DNA of 64,000 bases from Cohnella rhizosphaerae (GCF_029525575.1 NZ_JAPDIA010000007.1:1-64000), one strand, 5' to 3'. Counted from the first letter of the stretch, positions 39,633 to 50,799 are shown. The notes: generated by a model from the letters alone, not told the origin. Translations and numbers: made by a program.

Positions 39633-40214
39633 TCACCTTTCAAGGTCGAGGGCGTAACTGGTCAGCAGATTGCCGGATTCGAACGCCCGCGACTCGATCA
39701 GCGTGAGTCCGATCTGCGCCCGGTCCGGAAATAACGTCTTGCCCGCGCCCGCTACCACAGGCGTGACGATAAAAATAAACTCGTCGATCAGCTTGTCGCG
39801 CGCAAGCTGCCGCACGATCGAGCCGCTGCCCAGCACAAGAATGTCCGTATCGGCGCTATGCTTGAGCTGCCTGGCGACCTCCGACGGAGATTGGTCGTAG
39901 AATCGCGTGTTCGCCCATTCCGATGCGGCCAGCGTTCTGGAAAATACGATCTTCGTCATGCCCGCCAGCTCGGCGGCGATCTCCCTGTCGTGGGATGGCG
40001 CGTGCGAATTGTGAAGGACAGGCAACCAGTAGCGCTCGAAACCTCGAAAAGTGGCGCCTCCCAACATCAGCGTATTCATGCTGCCCCCCATCTCATGGGC
40101 GGCTCGATCGACCTCCGGATCGTGGACGAACCAGTCCATTCCGAAGTTCTCTTCGTTCGGGCTGGCAAAATAGCCGTCGATCGATATCCGGTTTAACATT
40201 TTGATTTTGCGCAT
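39633..40214 (-). CDS. Dihydrofolate reductase-fold (RibD_C) protein
   Basis: 193 residues of the RibD C-terminal/DHFR-like family. RISIDGYFASPNEENFGMDW, GGATFRGFERYW and ILVLGSGSIVRQLARDKLIDE (split across about 120-145) are typical; NADPH is the likely cofactor. The substrate is unknown; these proteins are usually neither folate nor riboflavin enzymes. Transcribed after the AraC-type regulator, 97 bases apart, which probably controls it. Confidence 0.85.
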   Translation of the reverse strand: MRKIKMLNRISIDGYFASPNEENFGMDWFVHDPEVDRAAHEMGGSMNTLMLGGATFRGFERYWLPVLHNSHAPSHDREIAAELAGMTKIVFSRTLAASEWANTRFYDQSPSEVARQLKHSADTDILVLGSGSIVRQLARDKLIDEFIFIVTPVVAGAGKTLFPDRAQIGLTLIESRAFESGNLLTSYALDLER

Positions 40215-40311
40215 GCGTCATCGCTCCTTCGCGGCCGGGTTATGGTTCCCGTGGGGGATAAGGGAATCATACCTGCCGGGGCGATAAAAAAATTGGACAA
40301 AACCGTCCATT

Positions 40312-41149
40312 TTATAAATAAGAGGAGCCGGCGAGATCGTGGTGGAATTCGCTTACCTTCATCGCGATGTGCTTCGGGCTCACCCACGAAAACAGCTTCA
40401 TGTCGCGGATAAAATGAGACTGGTCATAGTAGTTGAGCGCGTAAGCGACGTCCGCCAACCGTTCGTACTGCCCCGAGTGCATCATTCGCAGCGCTTCGTT
40501 GACGCGCCTGACGCGAATGAACAAATGCGGCGGCATGCCGACGACGCGGGCGAAGCGCTTTTGAAATTGACGCTCGGAGATGGATAGCGAAGTCGTGAGA
40601 TCCTGTACGGCGATCGTGCCGATCTGTTCGCGGATCATGCGGAGAGATCGCTCGACAAGCTCGTCCCGTCTGCCGCTCAGCTCCAGCTTGCCTGCGAGGA
40701 AACGATGGAGCAGGCCGAGACGTTCTTCGTTCGAAGCCGCTTCGACGAGCGCCCGCTCCAGTTCCGACGCGCCGAACTGGCCGGGAAATAACAGACGCTG
40801 GAGATGACCGCCCGCATCCCACCCGAACAGGCTGTAAAGCGCATGGGGCTTGAACACGACCTGGATCGTGGTGTACGGCTTCGCTTTAAACCGCATGATG
40901 CTCGGCTCCGAGCCTTGTCCGTGAAGAAACAGAGCGGGAAGATCCGCGGCTTGACCGGAACGAATGGCGATCATGTCGATCGCGGCAGTCCGGTCCGCGG
41001 CCATCTGGTACACCATGCCGGGGTATCCGCTCGGACAAACCTTGACTTCCAGCGGACGATTGCCTGCATATTCGGCGATCCGAAAGCATTCGATATCCCG
41101 GCTTAACGAATCGGGGGGGCGGCGCGACGATAAATTGGATGGTTTTCAT
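40312..41149 (-). CDS. AraC-family transcriptional regulator (one +1 shift)
   Basis: 278 aa after correction. The N-terminal part (MKTIQFIVAPPP from ATG 41149) joins the rest at seven Gs on the plus strand (41113-41119); six give PPPDSLSRDIECFRIAEYAG. The C-terminal AraC DNA-binding domain has two helix-turn-helices (LTTSLSISERQFQKRFARVV and LADVAYALNYYDQSHFIRDM). The N-terminal ligand domain resembles DUF6597-type sensors. Weak ribosome site. Likely regulator of the downstream reductase gene. Confidence 0.85.
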
Positions 41150-41232
41150 AACGATTATTTTACCGGAATTTTCACGGGGGGATGTAAATTTATCGTGTGC
41201 CTTCGCGCCGGTCCGACTAGCAAATGCCATTG

Positions 41233-41260
41233 TTGGAGCGGCGAGTTTATGTGCTATAAT
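41233..41260 (+). promoter_or_regulatory. Predicted promoter of the mazG-like/yybS/gdpP operon
   Basis: TTGGAG (41233-41238), 16 bases, perfect TATAAT (41255-41260), 75 bases before the first start codon. Confidence 0.6.
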
Positions 41261-41335
41261 GATGGATACAGCTTTGGCGCGATATTCGCATGCGGCAGCC
41301 GTCAGACAGGGATTTTTTCGGAGGAGGGACACGAC

Positions 41336-41647
41336 TTGTCTTCAATCGATCAGAATCTGGATGTCGCCGGGCGAGCCCGGTCTATCGAATGGCTTAAGAG
41401 CGAGGTGCTGGATCAGGTGTCCCGCCTGTTCAAGGCCATGTGGGAGGGCAGCGCCGCGCGTATCACCGACAGTCTGTCAGGACTTATCGCGAGCGCTTAT
41501 ATTCTTGGACGCCGGCTGGGCATCTCCTACCGCGACCTCGACAAGGCGGTCGAAGACAAGCTTAGCCGCCTGAAGCAGGAGGGACATCAGCTGGAGGAGC
41601 AGTACCGCGACCTCTCGGCGTTGGAAGAACACATTCGCAAGAGGTGA
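41336..41647 (+). CDS. MazG-like family protein
   Basis: 103 residues starting at TTG 41336 after GGAGGAGGG. RSIEWLKSEVLDQVSRLFKA and AYILGRRLGISYRDLDKAVE match the MazG-like family found before yybS in Paenibacillaceae. All-helical. MazG proteins hydrolyse (d)NTPs, but the full EExxE catalytic set is not evident, so activity is uncertain. Seven bases before yybS. Confidence 0.82.
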   Translation: MSSIDQNLDVAGRARSIEWLKSEVLDQVSRLFKAMWEGSAARITDSLSGLIASAYILGRRLGISYRDLDKAVEDKLSRLKQEGHQLEEQYRDLSALEEHIRKR

Positions 41648-41654
41648 AAACTCG

Positions 41655-42560
41655 TTGAACTCGGCCTTGAAGTCGCTGGCCTGGAGTGCCGTGGCGCTGC
41701 TGATGCTGCTCAGCGTCGCTACCCCGTTGAGCGGTATTACGATATTTCTGTTGATGACGCCGATGGTCGTGCTCTATACGATGCTGCGGCCCGTTTCGTT
41801 TGCCGTCCATATCGCTTGCATTGCCGTGCTGGCTTTTCTCATCCTCGGCAGCTCCGGGGCGCTGGCGCTTACGTTCGGATTTTTCTTTCTCGTGCCTTCG
41901 ATCGTCATGGGGCATTTATACAAAAAGCGGGTGGCCGCCAAGACCGTCGTCACCGTAGGCTTCATCATCCTGCTCGCGCAGCTGGTGACGGAGCTGACGC
42001 TGTTCTCGATCCAGTACGACATCGACTTCACCGCGCAGCTCGCATCCTTCCTGGACGAGCGCATCCAGCAGCTTCAGGCCAGCGACATGCTGACGGGGGA
42101 CTGGACGGGCACCGCGCAGGCATTCGGCGAGGCCGTGGTGCGCCTGCTGCCGATGCTGCTCATGCTCTGCTCGTTTTTGCTGGCGATCGTCACGCACGGC
42201 ATCTCCCGCAAGGTGCTCGCCTGGTCCGGCATCGTCGTGTCCGGACTGACGCCGATGCGCAGCTGGATGCTGCCCAAGAGCACGGTGCTGCTGTACGTGA
42301 TCGTCTGGATCATTCAGTTTTCCATGCCCGCCGGCAGCTCCAACTTCTGGGCGGTGGCATCGGACAATGCGGTGCCCGTGCTGGACTTCCTGTTCCGCAT
42401 TCAGGCGCTCGCGTTCTTCTTTTACCTGGCGCATCAGAAGAAGTGGTCGAACGTCGTGCCCGTTCTGATCGCGATCCCGTTGTTTCTCATTCAACCGTTG
42501 TATTTGATCGGTCTGCTGGATACGGCGTTTCCGCTGCGCCGGTATTTCGACAAGAAGTAG
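41655..42560 (+). CDS. yybS: YybS family membrane protein (DUF2232)
   Basis: 301 residues with about eight transmembrane helices and no obvious catalytic residues. The sequence (FLLMTPMVVLYTMLRPVSFA and later LLPMLLMLCSFLLAIVTHGI) and the position before gdpP fit YybS, whose DUF2232 domain resembles the membrane part of ECF transporters. The start follows AAGAGGTGAAAAC; the first codons are TTG AAC TCG, with in-frame alternatives nearby. Function is unknown. Confidence 0.85.
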   Translation: MNSALKSLAWSAVALLMLLSVATPLSGITIFLLMTPMVVLYTMLRPVSFAVHIACIAVLAFLILGSSGALALTFGFFFLVPSIVMGHLYKKRVAAKTVVTVGFIILLAQLVTELTLFSIQYDIDFTAQLASFLDERIQQLQASDMLTGDWTGTAQAFGEAVVRLLPMLLMLCSFLLAIVTHGISRKVLAWSGIVVSGLTPMRSWMLPKSTVLLYVIVWIIQFSMPAGSSNFWAVASDNAVPVLDFLFRIQALAFFFYLAHQKKWSNVVPVLIAIPLFLIQPLYLIGLLDTAFPLRRYFDKK

Positions 42561-42575
42561 GGGAGCGAAGCGACA

Positions 42576-44546
42576 ATGCCCAAATTTCTCGTTCAGCGGT
42601 GGCACGGCATGCACAATGTCTGGGCGCTCGCTCTCATCTTCTTGCTAACGGCCGCGCTGACCTGGTTCTACTGGCCGCTCGGGATCGTCGCGCTGGCGGC
42701 TGGAGGCGCCGTCGGCGTCTTCTCGCTGGTTGCGGAGCGGGCCTTTCGCAAGGAATGGAACGACTACGTGCTGACGCTTTCCTCCCGCATCCGGGGCGTC
42801 GGCACGGAAGTCGTCGGCGGGTTGCCCTTCGGCATCATTCTTTATAACGAAGACCGCGAGGTCGAATGGCACAACGGCTTTATATCCGGCATCGTGGAGC
42901 GGACGTCCGCCGTCGGCGCGCCGCTGTCGGAGCTGTTCCCCGGCATTCAGCAGGCGAAGGAAAAGGATAAGACGCTGGGCCGGTGGGAGACGACGCTGAA
43001 CGGCCGCGTGTATGAGCTGCTGTTCCGCCCGACGGAGCGCATGCTGTTCGTCACGGACGTGACCGAGCATTGGACGCTGTCGAAGCGCTACGAGGACGAG
43101 AAGCTCGCCATCGGCATCGTGATGATGGACAATCTCGAAGAAGTCGCGCAGGGCATGGACGAACAGCAAAGGGCGCTCATGCTGTCCAAGGTGACGGGCG
43201 AGATCAACGAGTGGGCGCAGAAGTACGGCTTGTTCCTGCGCCGGCTGTCGTCCGACAAGTATATGGTCATCGCGAACCAGGCGGCGCTCAAGCAGCTGGA
43301 GCAGTCGAGGTTCGAGCTTCTCGACGAGGTGCGCGAGATCACGATGAACCTGAAGCTGCCGATGACGCTGTCGATCGGCTTCGCTTCGGGCGCGGATAAC
43401 ATCGCGGAGCTCGGCCAGCTGGCGCAGGGCAGCCTCGATATCGCGCTCGGCCGCGGCGGCGACCAGGCGGTGGTCAAGTTCGGCCAGCGGCAGAGCTTCT
43501 ACGGCGGCAAGAGCAACGCCGTGGAGAAGCGCACCCGCGTGCGCGCGCGCGTCATCTCGCACGCGCTGCGCGACCTGATGAAGGAGAGCGACCATATCAT
43601 CATCATGGGCCACCGGATGCCCGATATGGACTCCATCGGCGCGGCGATCGGGGTGCTCAAGGCGGCGCAGCACGTCGGCAAGGAAGCTTTCATCGTGCTC
43701 GAAGGCGTGAATCCCGCGATTCAGCGGATGATGCACATGCTCAAGGAAGACGAGAAGCTGATCCGCCGCTTCATCACGCCCGAGCAGGCGTCGCAGCTCA
43801 CAGGCAAGCGCTCGCTGGCGGTCGTCGTCGACACCCACCGGGCGTCGATGGTCGCCGAGCCCAAGCTGCTCCAGCAGACGGACCGGATCGTCATCGTCGA
43901 CCATCACAGGCGCAGCGAGGAGTTCATCGAGGACGCGGTGCTCGTATACATGGAGCCGTACGCCTCCTCGACGTGCGAGCTGGTGACCGAGCTGCTGCAG
44001 TACATTCACGAGCGGGTCGTGCTCGACGTGCGCGAAGCGACGGCGCTGCTCGCCGGCATCACGGTCGATACGAAGAGCTTCGCGATGCGCACCGGCTCGC
44101 GGACGTTCGAGGCGGCTTCGTTCCTCCGGCGCAACGGCGCCGACCCGGCACTTATACAGAAGATGCTAAAGGAAGACTTGGAAGAGTATATCAAGAAAGC
44201 GGAGATCATCCGCAACGCGGAGACGTACTACGACTATATCGCGATCGCGGTCGCAGACCCGGCGAAGCCCGTGCCGCAGCTGCTGATCGCGCAGTCGGCG
44301 GATACGCTGCTCAATATGACGGGCATCAAGGCGTCGTTCGTCATCGCCCAGCGTCCGGACGGCACGGTCGGCGTCAGCGCGCGGTCGCTCGGCCAGATGA
44401 ACGTGCAGGTCGTCATGGAGCGTCTCGGCGGCGGCGGCCACCTGACGAACGCGGCTTGCCAGGCGCAGGGTACCGTTCAGGAGGTCGCGGCGAAGCTTAA
44501 GAAAGTGCTGAACGATATTAACGGGGAAGAGGGTCTTTTCGAATGA
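42576..44546 (+). CDS. gdpP: Cyclic-di-AMP phosphodiesterase GdpP
   Basis: Membrane-bound enzyme (656 aa) that cleaves c-di-AMP to pApA. Two transmembrane helices (about residues 12-55), a degenerate PAS domain, a degenerate GGDEF domain (about 170-305), and DHH/DHHA1 domains with GHRMPDMDSIGAAIG (about 340-354), VDHHRRSEEF (about 440) and GGGGHLTNAACQ (about 617). The metal ligands are present. By lowering c-di-AMP it should affect K+ transport, including KhtTU. Last four bases overlap rplI. Confidence 0.96.
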   Translation: MPKFLVQRWHGMHNVWALALIFLLTAALTWFYWPLGIVALAAGGAVGVFSLVAERAFRKEWNDYVLTLSSRIRGVGTEVVGGLPFGIILYNEDREVEWHNGFISGIVERTSAVGAPLSELFPGIQQAKEKDKTLGRWETTLNGRVYELLFRPTERMLFVTDVTEHWTLSKRYEDEKLAIGIVMMDNLEEVAQGMDEQQRALMLSKVTGEINEWAQKYGLFLRRLSSDKYMVIANQAALKQLEQSRFELLDEVREITMNLKLPMTLSIGFASGADNIAELGQLAQGSLDIALGRGGDQAVVKFGQRQSFYGGKSNAVEKRTRVRARVISHALRDLMKESDHIIIMGHRMPDMDSIGAAIGVLKAAQHVGKEAFIVLEGVNPAIQRMMHMLKEDEKLIRRFITPEQASQLTGKRSLAVVVDTHRASMVAEPKLLQQTDRIVIVDHHRRSEEFIEDAVLVYMEPYASSTCELVTELLQYIHERVVLDVREATALLAGITVDTKSFAMRTGSRTFEAASFLRRNGADPALIQKMLKEDLEEYIKKAEIIRNAETYYDYIAIAVADPAKPVPQLLIAQSADTLLNMTGIKASFVIAQRPDGTVGVSARSLGQMNVQVVMERLGGGGHLTNAACQAQGTVQEVAAKLKKVLNDINGEEGLFE

Positions 44547-44986
44547 AAGTAATTTTCCTGCAGGACGTCAAGGGTCAAGGCAAGAAGGGCCAGGTCAAGG
44601 AAGTGTCGGAAGGCTACGCGCGCAATTTCCTGCTACCGAAGGGCTACGTACAGATCGCGACCGACGGCGCCAAGAAGACGCTCGACCAGATTCAGGCTTC
44701 CGTCGACAAGAAAAAGGCGCAGGAGAAAGAAGACGCCAAGGCGCTCGCGGCCAAGCTCGGCGAGATGACCGTCGTCATCAAGGCGAAGGCCGGCGAAGGC
44801 GGCCGCCTGTTCGGCGCCATCACGAGCAAGCAGATCGCCGAAGCGCTCGAGAAGCAGAAGATCACGGTCGACAAGCGCAAGATCGAGCTCGACGAACCGA
44901 TCCGCACGCTCGGCGTCACCCAGGTGCCGCTCAAGCTGTATCCGGACGTCAAGGGTACGCTGAACGTGCAGGTCACGGAGGAATGA
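44543..44986 (+). CDS. rplI: Ribosomal protein bL9
   Basis: 147 residues. MKVIFLQDVKGQGKKGQVKE and GYARNFLLPKGYV are diagnostic; the central long helix and the C-terminal RNA-binding domain (GGRLFGAITSKQIAEAL) are complete. It overlaps gdpP (ATGA) and precedes dnaB by 4 bases. Confidence 0.97.
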   Translation: MKVIFLQDVKGQGKKGQVKEVSEGYARNFLLPKGYVQIATDGAKKTLDQIQASVDKKKAQEKEDAKALAAKLGEMTVVIKAKAGEGGRLFGAITSKQIAEALEKQKITVDKRKIELDEPIRTLGVTQVPLKLYPDVKGTLNVQVTEE

Positions 44987-44990
44987 CGGC

Positions 44991-46367
<1,377 letters not shown>

Positions 46368-46387
46368 TGACCAAAAACCGAACATTT

Positions 46388-46431
46388 CCGAACGATCATG
46401 AATCGTCTTTCCTGATCGTTCGGTTTTTTTT
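46388..46431 (+). terminator. Terminator after dnaB
   Basis: CCGAACGATCA and TGATCGTTCGG form an 11-bp stem followed by eight T. Confidence 0.9.
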
Positions 46432-46433
46432 AT

Positions 46434-46462
46434 TTGACTTGAACGCTTTAGCTTGCTAAACT
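46434..46462 (+). promoter_or_regulatory. Predicted purA promoter
   Basis: TTGACT (46434-46439), 17 bases, TAAACT (46457-46462). The leader to the start codon is about 165 bases, and I saw no clear PurR box or riboswitch in it. Confidence 0.6.
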
Positions 46463-46631
46463 AGACAATGCCGCGATAGCGGCCATTTGCCGTCCATCGG
46501 GGGGAGATGACTCCTTCCGGTGCGTTGTCGCGTGCGCTCGAACGAAGCGCCCCCGGCATCCTCGCATCCGTGCGGGCGGCATTTATCATGCCGGCTGGCC
46601 AAGCGCCGATACGCCGGATGGAGGGATTGCA

Positions 46632-47919
46632 TTGTCTACAGTAGTCGTTGTAGGAACGCAGTGGGGGAGACGAAGGCAAAGGCAAGATCACGGACTTCCT
46701 GGCGGAAAAGGCAGACGTCGTCGCCCGCTACCAGGGGGGCAACAATGCCGGACATACGATCCTCATTCAGAACAAAAAGTATAAGCTGACCATGATTCCT
46801 TCGGGCATTTTTAACGAAAATAAGGTGTGCGTCATCGGCAACGGCATGGTCATCAACCCGGCCGCGCTGGTGGAGGAGCTCCAATATATCCGCGACAACG
46901 GCTTCAGCACGGAAAACCTGCGCATCAGCGACCGCGCGCACGTCATTATGCCGTACCATCTCGTCCTCGACGCACTCGAAGAGGACCGCAAGGCCGACAA
47001 CAAGATCGGCACGACGCGCAAGGGCATCGGACCGTGCTACATGGACAAGGCCGCCCGCAACGGCATTCGCATCGCCGACCTGATGGATGCCGAGGAGTTC
47101 ACGCTCAAGACGCGCCGTCTCGTCGAGGAGAAGAACCAGGTGATCGAGCAAATGTACGGCGGCGACAAGCTGGACGCCGAGCAGATCATCGCCGAGTACC
47201 TCAAGCTCGCCGAAGAGCTTCGCCCGCTCGTGACCGACACTTCCGTCGTCTTGAACGACGCGATCGACGCCGGTCAGAAGGTGCTTTTCGAAGGCGCCCA
47301 AGGCGTCATGCTCGACATCGACCAAGGCACGTATCCGTTCGTGACGAGCTCCAACCCGTCCGCGGGCGGCGTATGCATCGGGTCGGGCGTCGGCCCGTCG
47401 AAGATTCAGCAGGTCATCGGCGTCGCCAAGGCGTACACGACCCGCGTCGGCGACGGTCCGTTCCCGACCGAGCTGCATGACGATCTTGGCCAGTGGATCC
47501 GCGACAAGGGCCACGAGTACGGCACCGTCACCGGTCGTCCGCGCCGCGTCGGCTGGTTCGACAGCGTCGTCGTCCGACACGCCCGCCGCGTGAGCGGCAT
47601 CACCGGCCTGTCGCTGAACTCGCTCGACGTGCTGAGCGGCCTCGAGACGGTGAAGATTTGCACCGCCTACAACTACCGCGGCCAGATCATCGAGCACTAT
47701 CCGGCCAACCTCAAGATGCTCGCCGAGTGCGAAGCGGTCTACGAGGAGCTCCCGGGCTGGAGCGAAGACATCACGGGCGCCAAGACGCTCGAGGATCTGC
47801 CGGAGAATACCCGCCGCTACGTGCAGCGCGTCTCCGAGCTGACCGGCATCCCGATCGCGATCTTCTCCGTCGGGCGCAACCGCGAGCAGACGAACCAGGT
47901 CGCGGAGATTTACGTATAA
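46632..47919 (+). CDS. purA: Adenylosuccinate synthetase (one +1 shift)
   Basis: Converts IMP and aspartate, with GTP, to adenylosuccinate in AMP synthesis. It starts with TTG after GGAGGG. Right after VVVVGTQWG the frame breaks at five Gs (46663-46667); four give WGDEGKGK, the essential P-loop with its catalytic Asp. The rest ([38 protein letters not shown]) is intact and the corrected length is 428 aa, as usual. Stand-alone transcription unit. Confidence 0.96.
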
Positions 47920-47956
47920 TCGCAAGCGCCAAGCTGCCATAACCCCTGGCGATATT

Positions 47957-48000
47957 AAAGCTCTCTTGCCCTCCCTCGCGGATGGGCGAGAGAGCTTTTT
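47957..48000 (+). terminator. Terminator after purA
   Basis: AAAGCTCTCTTGCCC pairs with GGGCGAGAGAGCTTT (one mismatch) and runs into T. Confidence 0.88.
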
Positions 48001-48040
48001 GATTTCCCGGAAGAGGTTTGCATGCCATTTTTTATAATTG

Positions 48041-48069
48041 TATAATGTGTACTAGTTAAAGTGGTACAC
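48041..48069 (+). promoter_or_regulatory. Promoter -10 plus GntR operator
   Basis: Perfect TATAAT (48041-48046) directly followed by the inverted repeat GTGTAC-N11-GTACAC (48047-48069), about 40 bases before the GntR gene. Similar GTGTAC..GTACAC-type sites are bound by YtrA-subfamily regulators, so this is probably the autoregulatory operator. Confidence 0.6.
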
Positions 48070-48109
48070 GATGAAATGGCATACATGAAGGAGCTGACCC
48101 GCTTGGCCT

Positions 48110-48529
48110 ATGATACGCATCGATGAGAGAAGTCCGACGCCGATCTACGAGCAGATCGTGCAGAGCTTCAAAGCGCTGATCGCCAAGGGCGCGCTGGCGG
48201 AAGGCGATCGCATCCCTTCCGTACGGGAGCTGTCGGCGACGCTGCTCGTCAATCACAACACGGTGGCCAAGTCGTACCAGGAGCTCGAACGCCAGGGCGT
48301 CATCGTGTCGCTGCGGGGCAAAGGCGCGTTCGTGGCGAAGGCCGCGGAGGAGCCCGGCATGGAGCGGGAGCGCTTGCTGCGGTTAAGGGACGAACTACGA
48401 CGCATCGCGGTCGAGGCCCATCATCTGGGTGTCGGAAGCGATCGTCTGCTGGCATGGCTGACGGAAGAAATGCAACAATACGGGAGGGATCGAGATGCTC
48501 GAGGCGAGCCATCTACGCAAGAGGATTGA
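48110..48529 (+). CDS. GntR-family regulator, YtrA subfamily
   Basis: 139 residues: winged helix with IYEQIVQSFKALIAKGALAE and the recognition part VNHNTVAKSYQELERQGVI, then only a short C-terminal helix, the hallmark of the YtrA type. Such genes regulate the ABC transporter downstream. The ATG 48110 lies unusually far (about 16 bases) from the AAGGAG; a TTG at the normal distance is in another frame, so a small error near 48104-48110 is possible. Its end overlaps the ATPase start by 35 bases. Confidence 0.9.
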   Translation: MIRIDERSPTPIYEQIVQSFKALIAKGALAEGDRIPSVRELSATLLVNHNTVAKSYQELERQGVIVSLRGKGAFVAKAAEEPGMERERLLRLRDELRRIAVEAHHLGVGSDRLLAWLTEEMQQYGRDRDARGEPSTQED

Positions 48530-49379
48530 CGGTAAACCGGTGCTGACAAACGTTAGCTTCGAGCTCGGAGAGGGCCGGGTAGCCGGTTTGATCGGGCGCA
48601 ACGGCGCTGGCAAAACGACGCTTCTCAAGGTGCTGTCCGGCATCCTCGACCCCGACGGCGGAGAGGTGATATTCGAAGGCAGGTCCGTCCACCGGGAGCC
48701 GGAAGTCAAGCGCGAGCTGGTTTTCATTCCGGACACGCCTGAGGCATGGTACGGCTATACGGGTTGGGGAGCCGCTTATATGTTCGGCCAGATTTATCCC
48801 CGCTTCGATCCCTTGTACTTCAAAGAGACGATGATCCGGTTCGGCCTGCCGCTCGAACGCAACATTCGCCATTTCTCCAAAGGCATGCGGATGATGTTCA
48901 GCACCGCGCTGGGCTTGTCTACGCGCGCGAAGCTCGTACTGCTGGACGAGCCGACCAACGGCATTGATCCGATTGCCAAAAAGCAGGTACTCACCCTGCT
49001 CATGGAGGCGGCGGCGGACGGTATGTCGCTCATCGTCTCGTCGCATCTGCTTGAGGAGTTGGAGCGGATGACCGATACGATTTTGCTTATGAGATCGGGC
49101 AGCGTAGAGACGCATGCCTCGGAAAGCGTCGCCGAAGGTATCGTGACGAAGCTGCAGGTTGTCTTTCAGGGCGAGGCGCCCGAAGCGTGGCTGCGATCGC
49201 CAGACGTGCGGGTGCTCGACCATATCGGACGCGTCTATACGCTGCTGTTGAACGGCGCTTCCGGCAGTGTCGCCGTCGCCGAGCTGGAGGCGATGAATCC
49301 GCTGCTGATCGAGCCGCTGGCCGTACGGCTCGAAGATTTGTACGTGTGGAAGCTTGGAGGCGAACCGAATGTGGATTAA
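48495..49379 (+). CDS. ABC transporter ATP-binding protein
   Basis: 294 residues. Walker A GLIGRNGAGKTTLLK (about residues 31-45); the signature is FSKGMRMMFSTAL rather than LSGGQ, as usual for the YtrB-like group; Walker B KLVLLDEPTNGID; H-loop VSSHLLEEL. Works with the membrane protein encoded downstream, which starts inside its last codons. Substrate unknown; YtrA-linked systems often respond to cell-wall antibiotics. Confidence 0.92.
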   Translation: MLEASHLRKRIDGKPVLTNVSFELGEGRVAGLIGRNGAGKTTLLKVLSGILDPDGGEVIFEGRSVHREPEVKRELVFIPDTPEAWYGYTGWGAAYMFGQIYPRFDPLYFKETMIRFGLPLERNIRHFSKGMRMMFSTALGLSTRAKLVLLDEPTNGIDPIAKKQVLTLLMEAAADGMSLIVSSHLLEELERMTDTILLMRSGSVETHASESVAEGIVTKLQVVFQGEAPEAWLRSPDVRVLDHIGRVYTLLLNGASGSVAVAELEAMNPLLIEPLAVRLEDLYVWKLGGEPNVD

Positions 49380-50432
49380 AGCGAATGCCTGGCTTCATAG
49401 CATGCGGCCGCTCCTCGGCAGAGAATATGCGCAGGCGCGGCTATTTATCTTTGCAGTGCCGATCGTACACTTTCTGACGCTGGGATTGCAGCGTATGAAC
49501 CGCTGGTCATGGAGCGCGGATACGCCCCGAATGGTGAAGGTCTCGGTACACAATGGTCACAGTGTATATAGCTATATTTATAACTATGGCATTCACGAAG
49601 TGGCGGGACGATTCTGGCTGTTGCTGGCCGCCTTCGTGCTCGCGCTCGTACAGCTCGGCGTGGAGCGGCGCAACGGATCGCAGGAGCTGCTATTCTCCCT
49701 CCCGTACGCGCGCGGCCGCATCTTTTTTAGCCAAGTGGCTCTTCGGCGCTGCGTTGTTCGGAGGCTCGCTTCTGGCGAATACGCTGATTGACGCCGTCGT
49801 CGTGGCTGCCTCGCCCGCTTCGCACTACTGGCGTCTCGACTACTTCGCCATTCAGTTCAGCTATTCGTTGCTTGTCGTGTTGGCCGGCTACTCCTTTGCG
49901 CTGCTCATCGGAGCGTTTACGGGAAGTGTCGCCTCCCAGACGATTCTGACCTGGGCATTGGTCGCGTTTCCGATCTTATTCATCGAACTGCTCGATTTTT
50001 CGTTGCAGGCGCATGGGATTTATATGTCTCGACAAGGCGGGTCCGAATCCTATTCGCCGCTCATGTGGGGAGATTTTCTGCGAGTATGGTTTAACTTCTT
50101 TAGTTATACGTCAGTGCAATACGAGGCGATCACGTGGTCACAAGCACTGTCGTTGCTGGTTATCACCATCGCGAGCTTTGCCGGGGGGCCTCTTCGCGTA
50201 CAAGCGCAATCCGACGGAGAACAACGGCAAGCTGATGTTATTTAAAAGCGGCGAGTCGGTATTGCGGTGGGGCTTCATCCTCTGCGCTTCAATGTTGACG
50301 GGCACGCTCGGCATGCAATGGTTCGGTCTAAGCGCGGGCGAACGGATCGGCTACGACATCGGGTTTGTGCTGGGCTGCGTGCTGAGCGTATGGATCATGC
50401 GCAAGCTGCTGCGCTTACGTTTCAAGTACTAA
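49369..50432 (+). CDS. ABC transporter membrane protein (two +1 shifts)
   Basis: 353 aa after correction, with about six transmembrane helices in the ABC-2 type pattern. Segments VAGRFWLLLAAFVLALVQLG, LFGAALFGGSLLANTLIDAV and FAYKRNPTENNGK are in three frames, joined at T6 49723-49728 and G6 50183-50188 (one base too many each). ATG 49369 overlaps the ATPase gene. Together with the GntR and ATPase genes it forms a three-gene operon. Confidence 0.85.
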
Positions 50433-50472
50433 ACGTGCCTCGCGCACGCGGGAAGATTAGCCGGTTTACGCC

Positions 50473-50499
50473 TTTTAAACGATATCCCCTTCGGTCAGG
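50473..50499 (-). repeat. Copy of the dispersed CCTGACCGAAGGGGATACCG repeat
   Basis: Reverse-oriented copy just after the ABC operon. The same 27-bp sequence occurs at 50913-51030 (three copies), 61358-61435 (two) and 62609-62637. Confidence 0.75.
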
Positions 50500-50674
50500 A
50501 CACGGGTTTCCGCGGCTGGTGAAGGGGATTTTTTTGATTAAGATGAATGTATAGTATAAACATCACAAATTACAGGCTGCATTAATCTTACGGGGACGGT
50601 AGGAGGGAAGATTAGTAGGTTGGTGCAAATTACAACTGACAGTAGCCGTTGAAAGCAAGTTAGACTGGGGAACC

Positions 50675-50799
50675 GGACCCAGGGGGCGCTATTTCGTAAA
50701 AACAGGTTTCTATTGCGGTCGGTTCGGACTGGAGGGACCTTAAAAACCGGGATCAAGTCTAAAAACATTGGAAACCCTGCAATAGCGTCCGCTGAGTCC
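50675..50799. repeat. Long imperfect inverted repeat with CGCTATT arms
   Basis: Left arm GGACCCAGGGGGCGCTATT and right arm (complement) GGACTCAGCGGACGCTATT match at 16 of 19 positions; inner parts also pair (ACAGGTTTC with GGAAACCCTG). This 125-bp hairpin lies in a gene-free stretch (50433-51123) and looks like a MITE- or REP-type intergenic element. No coding potential. Confidence 0.6.
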
